Below are positions 1-10,578 of a stretch of DNA of 64,000 nucleotides, piece by piece. Each line of letters begins with the position of its first letter. Position 1 is the stretch's first letter. This stretch comes from Ostrinia nubilalis (taxonomy: Eukaryota; Arthropoda; Insecta; Lepidoptera; Crambidae). Location of the stretch: assembly GCF_963855985.1 (NCBI RefSeq), contig NC_087118.1, forward strand, positions 10,746,501 to 10,810,500. The letters run 5' to 3'. The position numbers were made by a program, and so were the translations under genes. The notes under the pieces were generated by a model, which searched no databases, had not been told where the DNA came from, and was given only the letters and a program-made list of their open reading frames with translations.

Positions 1-414
1 TGATAAATTACCTGAAAAAAGTAATCGCTTTATTAGATATCCTTCTCTACCAAATACACCCCTCAGAATACCCGTATTACGTTCATATACTTCAAACCTC
101 GCTGGATACAAAAATCCTGCTGCCTTCACCTCAGCAGTACCGCCATAGCTGGAGGATTGGAGCATCGTAGCTTTGTACTCTTGTCGTGAAGAGAAAGGAT
201 CTCCCCGGGCATTGCTTGTATACAAATTAAACTCGTCCCAGTTATCATAAATATAATTAACTATTGAAGTTCGTAGTAATTGTGTTTGATCCAAATTAGT
301 GGAATTGTAAATAGAAAACGCTATTGCATGAAATAAACAACTTCCATCTGGAGGCATAGGAACTATATTATGTAAAATATTATTTTCATTGACGATTAAT
401 GCAATTGTAGCCAT
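1..414 (-). CDS. OTU-type cysteine protease, N-terminal part, cut by window edge
   Basis: Reading leftwards from an ATG at 412-414 there are 138 open codons that run off the window without a stop. Residues 21-31 read PPDGSCLFHAI, which matches the catalytic-cysteine box of OTU deubiquitinases (usually DGNCLFRA); Asp23 and Cys26 would be catalytic. About 80 residues on is YGGTAEVKAA, matching the conserved WGG-x-x-E-L-x-A box. The catalytic His lies beyond base 1, so activity cannot be judged. OTU proteases cut ubiquitin chains. In insects they occur as host genes and as passengers in transposons and viruses. The GC-rich leader and C-run to the right would fit a transposon 5' end, but that is inference. 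The OTU call is fairly firm, the owner unknown. Confidence 0.75.
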   Translation of the reverse strand, partial: MATIALIVNENNILHNIVPMPPDGSCLFHAIAFSIYNSTNLDQTQLLRTSIVNYIYDNWDEFNLYTSNARGDPFSSRQEYKATMLQSSSYGGTAEVKAAGFLYPARFEVYERNTGILRGVFGREGYLIKRLLFSGNLS

Positions 415-662
415 AATTGTATCTTTGCAAAATTTTGCAATTGATAAACAAAGTAGAAGTAAACAAAATAAACGAGAAATTGTCGCAAATTTTACTAATT
501 TCGGTAAACGTGCGAACAGCATCTAGGCGCTCGTGCGTATGGCGCACGGCTGCCGCTCGCTGTGCCACGATCGATACCCCTTCCCTTGACCAACCGCCTG
601 CCTTCGCACCCGCGGGCGGCTAGTGCTTGCGCGTTCGTTCGTAACTCCCCCCCCCCCCCCCC
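415..662 (-). other. Leader region upstream of the OTU reading frame, bounded by a 16-base C run
   Basis: Between the OTU start codon and 647-662 (16 consecutive C on the plus strand, so G on the coding strand) the sequence is clearly more GC-rich around 510-640 than the AT-rich DNA beyond it. A G-run followed by a GC-rich leader and a short-leader ORF could be the 5' end of a non-LTR element or an untranslated exon. No TATA box or terminal repeat was identified. Small ORFs here have no recognisable features. Confidence 0.3.
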
Positions 663-915
663 GTCCCGCTTCGCCAGTAGGAAGCAAGCTGTCTGATAAT
701 CATCGACAACAATAGGAAATTACAATTAATGTCTTTGAATATATTTATAAGTACTAAGTATAACACAGCAGTTAGGACGCATTTAGGTTATATACAGAAT
801 TACATTCACCAAAATATTTAGATTGAATGACGATTGTGAACAGGTCTTTGTTTTGGTTTAACTAATTACTGTGCCTAAAAATTTTAAAAGGTTTCGGGTT
901 TTTCTGTTAGGTTAC
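663..915. other. AT-rich spacer, nothing recognised
   Basis: About 250 bases of AT-rich sequence without an ORF, terminal repeat or similarity to other parts of the window. Confidence 0.4.
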
Positions 916-1915
916 CTTAAGCTATTGTTTCATACCAAAATTCAAGATTCAATGTCAGCGGGAAGTAGTCTTTAAGTTTTGATTCCGTAGCGAGTAGTGG
1001 CGAATTTCAAAATATGCGGTATGAAATTATAGGTAGGTACCTACCTCAGCGTTTTGAATTTTTGCGTTGATTTAGAATTTTTCACAGTTTAGAGGCAATT
1101 AGATTTAAGAAGTGTTTGATATGAATTTCAACTTTAATATCTCTACGCGTTCATGTGAAAAAGGGTAGGTAGTAAGTTTATAATTACTTATTAAACAAAT
1201 ATTTTATGTCATGTAAGCAAAAATTATATTTTAATATTTTATGTAACTTCAAATTTATCATTTTGGCAATTTTTCCTTTATCTGTACTATATAACGTTGC
1301 TTCGTGCAGAATTTCAAGATTCTGAGTTCACGGGAAGTACCTTGTAGGTTTTGTTTCCCTAGCATGTGACGGAAATTCGTCAAAGGTGTCGGTATAAACT
1401 GCTGTATCTTGATCGCGTTAATTTAGAAGTTTGAGTTTTTCAATGCTTAAAGGGACAATAGACCTAGGTATTTGGTATAAATTTCAATTTGATACTTTTA
1501 TTCGTTCGTGAGAAATAAGGTAGTAAGTTTCATTTTATTAAAATATTTTTATTATACATATTAAAAAATTTGATTTTCGCAATTTTTCCTATATTTGCAT
1601 TATATGACAATGCTTCATGCCAAATTTCAAGATTCTGAGTTTACGGGAAGTATCCTGTAGGTTTTGATTCCTTTGCGAGTGTCGAAAATTTGTTGAAAAT
1701 ATCGACATAATCGGCTGTATCTTTTGATTGGCTTGGCTTAGAAATTTGATATTTTCACAGCTTAAAGGGACAATAGACCTGAGTATTTCATGTGAATTTC
1801 AGCTTGATACGTCCACGCGTTCTTGAGATAAAGGGTCTTGACAGACAGACAGACGGACAACAAAGTGATCCTATAAGGGTTCCGTTTTTTCCTTTTGAGG
1901 TACGGAACCCTAAAA
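916..1915 (+). repeat. Three diverged tandem units ending in a LINE/SINE-like 3' tail
   Basis: Three related units of about 310 bp follow one another, starting near 927, 1305 and 1612. Shared landmarks are CATGCCAAATTTCAAGATTC (variants), CGGGAAGTA, GTAGGTTTTGATTCC, ACAATAGACCT and an ACGCGTTC-TGAGA-AAAGGG block. The last unit runs into GACAGACAGACGGACAACAA, then AGTGATCCTATAAGGGTTCC and a GGTACGGAACCCTAAAAA end, a tail found at the 3' end of abundant lepidopteran LINE/SINE repeats. The units are too diverged to be recent duplications, and no coding sequence is visible. The downstream boundary at about 1915 is where a different repeat resumes. Confidence 0.6.
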
Positions 1916-2144
1916 AGACTTTTTTTCTATGCGGTTATTATTTTTGATTTGATTTTGAAATAAATTATATATAAAAGCAATGAAAAGCAGTATATCAGAA
2001 AAGATGGCGATGTTTGAAGAAACTCCCTATGGATAATTTTTGTATTATTTTCCCATTTTCTTGACTAAACTTTGAATTTTTGGCGAAATCCAATATCTAA
2101 TACTACAAGTGATATTAAATTATGGTTATTATCATTGGAAAGAA
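1916..2144 (+). repeat. Arm fragment of the TA-flanked long-TIR element family (called F1 here)
   Basis: This stretch resembles the reverse complement of about 11640-11900 and the right arm at 17208-17340. Shared landmarks include TGATTTGATTTTGAAATAAA, CGATGTTT-AAGAAACT, ATGGATAATTTTTGTA and TATCATTGGAAAGAAG. It continues past 2145 and, after the piggyBac-like insertion, through the GGCGGCTCGTAACTAGCTAT block to about 3596. It is a relic: no F1 terminus is present. Confidence 0.55.
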
Positions 2145-2541
2145 GAGATAATTAGAAGCTAGAGATGTTTTTAAATGATCTTAAAAACAACCTAACCTAA
2201 CCTAACATAACACATTTCATTTTTTTAACACTAGAGTACACGCGTGGCCTACTATGGGAGACCAGGGTAACATTTTACGCTATAACTTTTTAAAAACTTG
2301 CGCCAGAGAGTTGGCATTCCAGGAAAGCCTCGTTTACTAAATTTGTCAATAAGCCACTGAAAGTTGGGTCGCTAATGTCTGCGTACTTTTCTAAAATTGG
2401 CCGTCAAAACTGCGGGCCTACTCTAGTAGTCCGCGCGTGTATTGGCGTAACAAATTATGGTGAATATTTTTCTTTTGATTTTATTTAATTAGGTCGTTTT
2501 TATCACATTTACTATGTTATTTAAACGTATAATGAAGTATA

Positions 2542-2572
2542 TCCCAACTAATATTATAAATGCGAAAGTAAC

Positions 2573-2625
<53 letters not shown>

Positions 2626-2805
2626 TACGCTTTCCCGCTTAAACCTCGCAACCGATTTTGATGAAATTTGGCATAGAGATAGTTTGAGTCCCGGGAAAGA
2701 ACATAGGATAGTTTTTATCCCGGTTTTTGAAACAGGGACGCGCGCGATAAAGTTTTTCTATGACAGACAAAATTCCACGCGGGCGAAGCCGCGGGCGGAA
2801 AGCTA
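2542..2805 (+). mobile_element. Helitron-like non-autonomous element (264 bp)
   Basis: Comparison with units 2 and 3 gives the exact insertion: those copies read GTATATGTTTAT where copy 1 has 264 extra bases between the A and T. The insert begins TCCCAACTAATATTATAAAT and ends GGGCGGAAAGCTA, with a GC-rich hairpin (CGCGGGCGAAGCCGCG) just before the end. Insertion between A and T without target duplication, a TC start, a 3' hairpin and a CTA(G) end are Helitron traits. The usual final G is absent here. It contains a (TCTG)n run at about 2573-2624 and a CGATTTTGATGAAATTTGGC block common in lepidopteran genomes. A SINE-like origin is the alternative. Confidence 0.65.
2573..2624 (+). repeat. (TCTG)n microsatellite
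   Basis: Thirteen uninterrupted TCTG units near the start of the Helitron-like element. Such a run is a typical internal feature of this lepidopteran repeat. Confidence 0.9.
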
Positions 2806-3984
2806 TGTTTATATAATTTGTCATAGCACTTAATACATTTTTATTTAGACATTTTTTTTCAATTGACCTTTTTGACATGATAACGTCGAAACATGAACAG
2901 CAATTAAAGAGGTGGTGGAAACCCTTCCTAGACAGCTGAAATTCAAAATAGAGATGTTTTCTAAAGCCATAAAACACGATATCACACTAAAGATAGGGTG
3001 AGCACTTTGCTCAAAAATCCAAAATCACTCGACAAAAAAATGATGGAAGACTTGCATAAAATGGATTTACCCCATATACCAGGCAGTAGAAAGTCTTCAA
3101 TACTATGACAGATAAAAAACAAGTCGTAAAGTTTCAGTCAATTTTTTTTATTGTTATTAAAGATCTCAGAGTGCAATTTTTATCCAAAAATTTTACAAAT
3201 TTTTAAATCTGTTCATAATGTTTGATCCCAAATAGTTATGTAAAGAAACTTTGATTATAAAAGAAGTATAATAAATACTTTTATCATTTGCATTGTAATT
3301 TTATTCATAAATTACTTAGAAACTGATTGACAGCGATTTTAAATTGGCTTACCAGAGTAGGCCGCGCGTGTATTGGTGTAAAAAATGGGGCGCGTGTACT
3401 GTAGTGTTAATCAATTTCTAAGTTCAGTTTTTTATCGTGTTTTGTACTTTTGTTAAACTTTGGCGGCTCGTAACTAGCTATCCAATCATTATCTGGATAT
3501 AAAATGTTTTTATTAGACTAAAGACATATTGGATGTTCATACCAAATAAAAACATCGGTTGAAAACACGCGAGAAAAAAAGAAGCAGTTTTAGGTTGTAG
3601 CGTTGCAGTTTTGGCTGTTTTTCACAAATTGATTTTCTTGCTCGATATTTGGATTTGGGATGCCACTAGCGACATCTATTGGCGGATTTAGAGGTTTGAT
3701 TGAAGAAGGTTTGCAATAGATGGCGCTTTTTGCTCAGTCAATTCAAATATATTTTTATGAAACATTTCCTAATGTTTTTATTTTGATTGTTCTATTTTTT
3801 AATGGAGTATTTTCGGTGTTCTGGAAATTGTTTTCATCATGGTTTTTGTTAGTGTTTGCCTTTTATCTAAGCGGCGAAACGAAACGTTTCGCGATGTCAA
3901 TGCGAGTCATTGTCACTGTCAGTTGAGCTGTCAAATCACTTTGGAATTTTGGTCGATCGTGCGCAACCGCAATTTTATTATTTT

Positions 3985-4038
3985 CGGGGATGTAATCCCC
4001 CGTGTTTAAAATCGTGTGATGCAGAATGCATCCACGAT
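3985..4038 (+). other. Pair of short hairpins in the tandem unit (also in copies 2 and 3)
   Basis: CGGGGAT-GTA-ATCCCC at 3985-4000 forms a 6-7 bp stem. ATCGTGTGATGCA at 4011-4023 pairs with TGCATCCACGAT at 4027-4038 around a GAA loop with one unpaired base. They sit just upstream of ATGAG-GTAAGT at about 4070, a plausible exon end and splice donor. Acceptor-like CAG ends follow near 4133 and 4167. Spliced frames from this ATG close quickly, so a protein product is not supported. A non-coding exon or 5' leader is possible. The same structures recur at +2345 and +4690. Confidence 0.3.
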
Positions 4039-4753
4039 AATTTCTTAATATAATTTAAAATAAACACACATGAGGTAAGTTCCCGTCGGAGAATTTATTT
4101 ATTTTTTCGTGATTGATGATTTTCGTATTCCAGTACGTGGTATTTCATGTGATCGTTTCTTTCAGAAATTCCCTAAATCCTATTCGGATGAGGGTATTGG
4201 GTTGCTGAAGACTGTGAGTGAAGCTCAAATTAGCGAACAGTTTTCGTAAGTATTTGTTTCCCATTGTGGGTTTTTTCATAACCTGATGCCACGTTCCACT
4301 TGTGATGCTGACACTCGTATTTTTCGTTTCAGATGCGGAATTTCATATTTTATAATTTAAACATAATATTTTGATGACATTTCATATATTTTAATTTCTC
4401 TTCATTTCGTATGAATTGTTTCTCCTTTCTAAACTGCTGATCTCTTCGCATTTCCTCCTTGTCATCAAACCTCTGTCTCTGCAAGAGTTTGAACGCTTAC
4501 CTGTCGAGGAGATGCAAGAGCTTCATCTGGCACTGCGCGCTTGAGGCCGTGGAGGACGCTGCTTGTAACCTAAAAGTGTGCGAGACCCGTTGGACCCCGG
4601 AAGAAGAGAGGAACGTTCAGGGTAACGGCTGATAACCGCATGGCTTCCAAGGTACCCACTTTTCCATCCTTCAAGTAGGAGTCTTTCCGACCTGACATCG
4701 CGCAGTTATCTTAACTATTAGAGTCTTTTAATATTTAGGCTGAGTTTTAAGAA

Positions 4754-7098
4754 GAGATAATTAGAAGCTAGAGATGTTTTTAAATGATCTTAAAAACAAC
4801 CTAACCTAACCTAACATAACACATTTCATTTTTTTAACACTAGAGTACACGCGTGGCCTACTATGGGAGACCAGGGTAACATTTTACGCTATAACTTTTT
4901 AAAAACTTGCGCCAGAGAGTTGGCATTCCAGGAAAGCCTCGTTTACTAAATTTGTCAATAAGCCACTGAAAGTTGGGTCGCTAATGTCTGCGTACTTTTC
5001 TAAAATTGGCCGTCAAAACTGCGGGCCTACTCTAGTAGTCCGCGCGTGTATTGGCGTAACAAATTATGGTGAATATTTTTCTTTTGATTTTATTTAATTA
5101 GGTCGTTTTTATCACATTTACTATGTTATTTAAACGTATAATGAAGTATATGTTTATATAATTTGTCATAGCACTTAATACATTTTTATTTAGACATTTT
5201 TTTTCAATTGACCTTTTTGACATGATAACGTCGAAACATGAACAGCAATTAAAGAGGTGGTGGAAACCCTTCCTAGACAGCTGAAATTCAAAATAGAGAT
5301 GTTTTCTAAAGCCATAAAACACGATATCACACTAAAGATAGGGTGAGCACTTTGCTCAAAAATCCAAAATCACTCGACAAAAAAATGATGGAAGACTTGC
5401 ATAAAATGGATTTACCCCATATACCAGGCAGTAGAAAGTCTTCAATACTATGACAGATAAAAAACAAGTCGTAAAGTTTCAGTCAATTTTTTTTATTGTT
5501 ATTAAAGATCTCAGAGTGCAATTTTTATCCAAAAATTTTACAAATTTTTAAATCTGTTCATAATGTTTGATCCCAAATAGTTATGTAAAGAAACTTTGAT
5601 TATAAAAGAAGTATAATAAATACTTTTATCATTTGCATTGTAATTTTATTCATAAATTACTTAGAAACTGATTGACAGCGATTTTAAATTGGCTTACCAG
5701 AGTAGGCCGCGCGTGTATTGGTGTAAAAAATGGGGCGCGTGTACTGTAGTGTTAATCAATTTCTAAGTTCAGTTTTTTATCGTGTTTTGTACTTTTGTTA
5801 AACTTTGGCGGCTCGTAACTAGCTATCCAATCATTATCTGGATATAAAATGTTTTTATTAGACTAAAGACATATTGGATGTTCATACCAAATAAAAACAT
5901 CGGTTGAAAACACGCGAGAAAAAAAGAAGCAGTTTTAGGTTGTAGCGTTGCAGTTTTGGCTGTTTTTCACAAATTGATTTTCTTGCTCGATATTTGGATT
6001 TGGGATGCCACTAGCGACATCTATTGGCGGATTTAGAGGTTTGATTGAAGAAGGTTTGCAATAGATGGCGCTTTTTGCTCAGTCAATTCAAATATATTTT
6101 TATGAAACATTTCCTAATGTTTTTATTTTGATTGTTCTATTTTTTAATGGAGTATTTTCGGTGTTCTGGAAATTGTTTTCATCATGGTTTTTGTTAGTGT
6201 TTGCCTTTTATCTAAGCGGCGAAACGAAACGTTTCGCGATGTCAATGCGAGTCATTGTCACTGTCAGTTGAGCTGTCAAATCACTTTGGAATTTTGGTCG
6301 ATCGTGCGCAACCGCAATTTTATTATTTTCGGGGATGTAATCCCCCGTGTTTAAAATCGTGTGATGCAGAATGCATCCACGATAATTTCTTAATATAATT
6401 TAAAATAAACACACATGAGGTAAGTTCCCGTCGGAGAATTTATTTATTTTTTCGTGATTGATGATTTTCGTATTCCAGTACGTGGTATTTCATGTGATCG
6501 TTTCTTTCAGAAATTCCCTAAATCCTATTCGGATGAGGGTATTGGGTTGCTGAAGACTGTGAGTGAAGCTCAAATTAGCGAACAGTTTTCGTAAGTATTT
6601 GTTTCCCATTGTGGGTTTTTTCATAACCTGATGCCACGTTCCACTTGTGATGCTGACACTCGTATTTTTCGTTTCAGATGCGGAATTTCATATTTTATAA
6701 TTTAAACATAATATTTTGATGACATTTCATATATTTTAATTTCTCTTCATTTCGTATGAATTGTTTCTCCTTTCTAAACTGCTGATCTCTTCGCATTTCC
6801 TCCTTGTCATCAAACCTCTGTCTCTGCAAGAGTTTGAACGCTTACCTGTCGAGGAGATGCAAGAGCTTCATCTGGCACTGCGCGCTTGAGGCCGTGGAGG
6901 ACGCTGCTTGTAACCTAAAAGTGTGCGAGACCCGTTGGACCCCGGAAGAAGAGAGGAACGTTCAGGGTAACGGCTGATAACCGCATGGCTTCCAAGGTAC
7001 CCACTTTTCCATCCTTCAAGTAGGAGTCTTTCCGACCTGACATCGCGCAGTTATCTTAACTATTAGAGTCTTTTAATATTTAGGCTGAGTTTTAAGAA
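4754..7098 (+). repeat. Tandem 2345-bp unit, copy 2
   Basis: Second copy. It carries the uninterrupted (empty) version of the site that holds the Helitron-like insertion in copy 1. By eye it is base-for-base the same as copy 1 apart from that insertion. The join to copy 3 at 7098/7099 falls in AAGAA, the same short string found at both outer borders. Confidence 0.95.
4838..5751. mobile_element. piggyBac-like non-autonomous element in unit 2
   Basis: Same 914-bp element as in unit 1 but without the Helitron-like insertion. TTAA flanks lie at 4834-4837 and 5752-5755. It arose with the tandem duplication and is not an independent insertion. Confidence 0.85.
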
Positions 7099-9443
7099 GA
7101 GATAATTAGAAGCTAGAGATGTTTTTAAATGATCTTAAAAACAACCTAACCTAACCTAACATAACACATTTCATTTTTTTAACACTAGAGTACACGCGTG
7201 GCCTACTATGGGAGACCAGGGTAACATTTTACGCTATAACTTTTTAAAAACTTGCGCCAGAGAGTTGGCATTCCAGGAAAGCCTCGTTTACTAAATTTGT
7301 CAATAAGCCACTGAAAGTTGGGTCGCTAATGTCTGCGTACTTTTCTAAAATTGGCCGTCAAAACTGCGGGCCTACTCTAGTAGTCCGCGCGTGTATTGGC
7401 GTAACAAATTATGGTGAATATTTTTCTTTTGATTTTATTTAATTAGGTCGTTTTTATCACATTTACTATGTTATTTAAACGTATAATGAAGTATATGTTT
7501 ATATAATTTGTCATAGCACTTAATACATTTTTATTTAGACATTTTTTTTCAATTGACCTTTTTGACATGATAACGTCGAAACATGAACAGCAATTAAAGA
7601 GGTGGTGGAAACCCTTCCTAGACAGCTGAAATTCAAAATAGAGATGTTTTCTAAAGCCATAAAACACGATATCACACTAAAGATAGGGTGAGCACTTTGC
7701 TCAAAAATCCAAAATCACTCGACAAAAAAATGATGGAAGACTTGCATAAAATGGATTTACCCCATATACCAGGCAGTAGAAAGTCTTCAATACTATGACA
7801 GATAAAAAACAAGTCGTAAAGTTTCAGTCAATTTTTTTTATTGTTATTAAAGATCTCAGAGTGCAATTTTTATCCAAAAATTTTACAAATTTTTAAATCT
7901 GTTCATAATGTTTGATCCCAAATAGTTATGTAAAGAAACTTTGATTATAAAAGAAGTATAATAAATACTTTTATCATTTGCATTGTAATTTTATTCATAA
8001 ATTACTTAGAAACTGATTGACAGCGATTTTAAATTGGCTTACCAGAGTAGGCCGCGCGTGTATTGGTGTAAAAAATGGGGCGCGTGTACTGTAGTGTTAA
8101 TCAATTTCTAAGTTCAGTTTTTTATCGTGTTTTGTACTTTTGTTAAACTTTGGCGGCTCGTAACTAGCTATCCAATCATTATCTGGATATAAAATGTTTT
8201 TATTAGACTAAAGACATATTGGATGTTCATACCAAATAAAAACATCGGTTGAAAACACGCGAGAAAAAAAGAAGCAGTTTTAGGTTGTAGCGTTGCAGTT
8301 TTGGCTGTTTTTCACAAATTGATTTTCTTGCTCGATATTTGGATTTGGGATGCCACTAGCGACATCTATTGGCGGATTTAGAGGTTTGATTGAAGAAGGT
8401 TTGCAATAGATGGCGCTTTTTGCTCAGTCAATTCAAATATATTTTTATGAAACATTTCCTAATGTTTTTATTTTGATTGTTCTATTTTTTAATGGAGTAT
8501 TTTCGGTGTTCTGGAAATTGTTTTCATCATGGTTTTTGTTAGTGTTTGCCTTTTATCTAAGCGGCGAAACGAAACGTTTCGCGATGTCAATGCGAGTCAT
8601 TGTCACTGTCAGTTGAGCTGTCAAATCACTTTGGAATTTTGGTCGATCGTGCGCAACCGCAATTTTATTATTTTCGGGGATGTAATCCCCCGTGTTTAAA
8701 ATCGTGTGATGCAGAATGCATCCACGATAATTTCTTAATATAATTTAAAATAAACACACATGAGGTAAGTTCCCGTCGGAGAATTTATTTATTTTTTCGT
8801 GATTGATGATTTTCGTATTCCAGTACGTGGTATTTCATGTGATCGTTTCTTTCAGAAATTCCCTAAATCCTATTCGGATGAGGGTATTGGGTTGCTGAAG
8901 ACTGTGAGTGAAGCTCAAATTAGCGAACAGTTTTCGTAAGTATTTGTTTCCCATTGCGGGTTTTTTCATAACCTGATGCCACGTTCCACTTGTGATGCTG
9001 ACACTCGTATTTTTCGTTTCAGATGCGGAATTTCATATTTTATAATTTAAACATAATATTTTGATGACATTTCATATATTTTAATTTCTCTTCATTTCGT
9101 ATGAATTGTTTCTCCTTTCTAAACTGCTGATCTCTTCGCATTTCCTCCTTGTCATCAAACCTCTGTCTCTGCAAGAGTTTGAACGCTTACCTGTCGAGGA
9201 GATGCAAGAGCTTCATCTGGCACTGCGCGCTTGAGGCCGTGGAGGACGCTGCTTGTAACCTAAAAGTGTGCGAGACCCGTTGGACCCCGGAAGAAGAGAG
9301 GAACGTTCAGGGTAACGGCTGATAACCGCATGGCTTCCAAGGTACCCACTTTTCCATCCTTCAAGTAGGAGTCTTTCCGACCTGACATCGCGCAGTTATC
9401 TTAACTATTAGAGTCTTTTAATATTTAGGCTGAGTTTTAAGAA
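7099..9443 (+). repeat. Tandem 2345-bp unit, copy 3
   Basis: Third copy, ending at 9443 where the sequence changes to unrelated DNA. One base difference from copies 1 and 2 was noticed: CCCATTGCGGG at about 8952-8962, where the others read CCCATTGTGGG. The very low divergence implies a recent duplication, gene conversion, or an assembly artefact. Confidence 0.95.
7183..8096. mobile_element. piggyBac-like non-autonomous element in unit 3
   Basis: Third copy of the 914-bp TTAA-flanked element, at the same position within the tandem unit, with the same 16-bp terminal inverted repeats. Confidence 0.85.
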
Positions 9444-10160
9444 ATTTGTAGTGGCAATAATATTCACCAAACCGAACCTAATTAACGACCCTGAATCCCT
9501 TGAGATTGGCACTATCTATTACAGTAGTTATAATATCGTAATTGTCAACTGTATTCAAGCTTACGAGACAAAATAAATTGTGTCAATTGAGAGGGAGCTG
9601 TTTTATTTACATTTTTTTAATTTCATACAAGGAACGGTAACTCTTATAAATTTCTGCAAGCCGGACAACCTCTTTTCACGTGCAGACAATTCACCATCTT
9701 CTCCGTCTGCACCGGTGGCGGTTCAATTACAGTCACCAAGCCGCCAGGAAAAAATCCTTTCTTGCAAGGTCAAATTTCGGAAAATAACAACTGTCTACAG
9801 TATTTTTGCGCACGGGTTATGCATAGCTTATTTTTATTGCTTTATAACCTAGAAACAAGAATAACAACAAAAAATTGTTCTGAATTTGCTTTTATGTGTA
9901 AAAAATAGAAAAATTCATATTAATGAATGTATGAAACATGAACATAGAGATGATGTAACTTGTTGCCAAATATTTTTTTTTATTTCTTTCTTTCATTCTT
10001 TCTTATTATTAAAACATAACAAACATCCATTTAAGATTCATTCTCACAAGAAAAAATTTAAAATAGAGTCCAAATATTTATTAAAAATGAAAAGTTCGAA
10101 TTTCCTGTCATGTTCCATAGAAGATTTTTTTCATAAAAATCTAACCCTATCATGCTTTTA
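9444..10160. other. Unassigned AT-rich region
   Basis: About 700 bases between the tandem array and repeat B. Two ORFs of about 90 codons exist but lack any domain, signal peptide or codon pattern that would support them. No terminal repeats were found. Confidence 0.4.
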
Positions 10161-10169
10161 GTATACTGG

Positions 10170-10465
10170 CCTTGGTAACGTCGTTTCTCAAATCCCACTA
10201 TATTTTGATGAAAGCGTGCCCCTTGTTCTTGCGAATAAGCCCCCATAATTATTTATAAATATATCCAAATGAGAATGTGACGTGCATCTTGAGAGACATT
10301 CTACTATGAAGATGGAAAATTCAAATCGCTATAACTTCTTAAAAAGCAAATATTTTCGATTTGTAATCGCACTTTTTAATATACATTTGCTTATATAATC
10401 AGAATATAATAAGTAAAATCCATGCGCAAAAAAAATATGTTTTTTTTGTTGACCGGTGTAATAAA
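10170..10465 (+). repeat. Repeat B, uninterrupted copy
   Basis: This copy runs from about GGTAACGTCGT to GTTGACCGGTGTAAT. The same sequence occurs at 11195-11282 plus 17681-17881, where it is split by the F1 element. Landmarks are CTTGTTCTTGCGAATAAG, GACGTGCATCTT, ACATTCTACTATGAAGATGG and AATCCATGCGCAAAAAA. At 10258-10261 it shows the empty TATA site into which F1 inserted in the other copy. Its own family is unknown; no ORF is present. Confidence 0.65.
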
Positions 10466-10477
10466 TAAATCATAAAT

Positions 10478-10578
10478 ATCAATAAAAAAAGTAGCTCATT
10501 TAGGGTCAAATGGCCGAACTTGTATTCAAAATGACCTTACTTACGAAGTTTGTCTAACGTTATACCAAACACCTGTAT
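10478..10578 (+). repeat. Terminal fragment of the F1 long-TIR family
   Basis: About 100 bp match the right end of F1 (17570-17682), including AGTAGCTCATTTAGGGTCAA, GAACTTGTATTC, AATGACCTTAC and ACGAAGTTTGTCTAAC, ending CCAAACACCTGTA. This is a solo end without a visible partner. Confidence 0.6.

Larger units (their letters stand above)
2229..3406. mobile_element. piggyBac-like non-autonomous element in unit 1, TTAA-flanked
   Basis: The element is bounded by TTAA at 2225-2228 and 3407-3410. It starts CACTAGAGTACACGCG and ends CGCGTGTACTGTAGTG, a 16-bp inverted repeat with one mismatch. Exact TTAA target duplication with short TIRs is the hallmark of the piggyBac superfamily. Subterminal GCCTACTCTAGTAGTCCGCG and CAGAGTAGGCCGCGCG blocks give internal inverted repeats. 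No transposase is recognisable, so it is presumably moved in trans. Length is 1178 bp here because the Helitron-like element sits inside it. It interrupts an F1-family arm whose uninterrupted relative is at about 17315-17360. Confidence 0.85.
2145..4753 (+). repeat. Tandem 2345-bp unit, copy 1 (2609 bp with a 264-bp insertion)
   Basis: First of three head-to-tail copies. The unit starts GAGATAATTAGAAGC and ends GAGTTTTAAGAA. It contains part of an F1-family arm, a piggyBac-like element, then about 1.15 kb of unique sequence with a GTCA-rich stretch, two short hairpins and several splice-site-like motifs. Offsets between copies are exactly 2345 bp outside the Helitron-like insertion, which accounts for the extra 264 bp. 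The 68-residue hydrophobic ORF in each copy and the 74-residue reverse ORF (extended to 112 residues here by the insertion) have no recognisable domain and are preserved only because the copies are nearly identical. Confidence 0.95.

Noticed and set aside
2197..2214. CCTAACCTAACCTAAC resembling the insect telomere repeat TTAGG
   Set aside because: Only three units, embedded at the same place in each tandem copy and flanked by ordinary repeat sequence; too short to indicate telomeric DNA.
2639..8616. Repeated 68-112-codon ORFs in the tandem units
   Set aside because: They recur only because the units are near-identical copies; no domain, no ORF preference in independent homologues (the F1-family relatives lack them), and the reverse ORF is altered simply by the Helitron-like insertion.
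9580..10161. Two ORFs of about 90 codons
   Set aside because: AT-rich, no domain or signal, no supporting start context; length is within chance for this composition.
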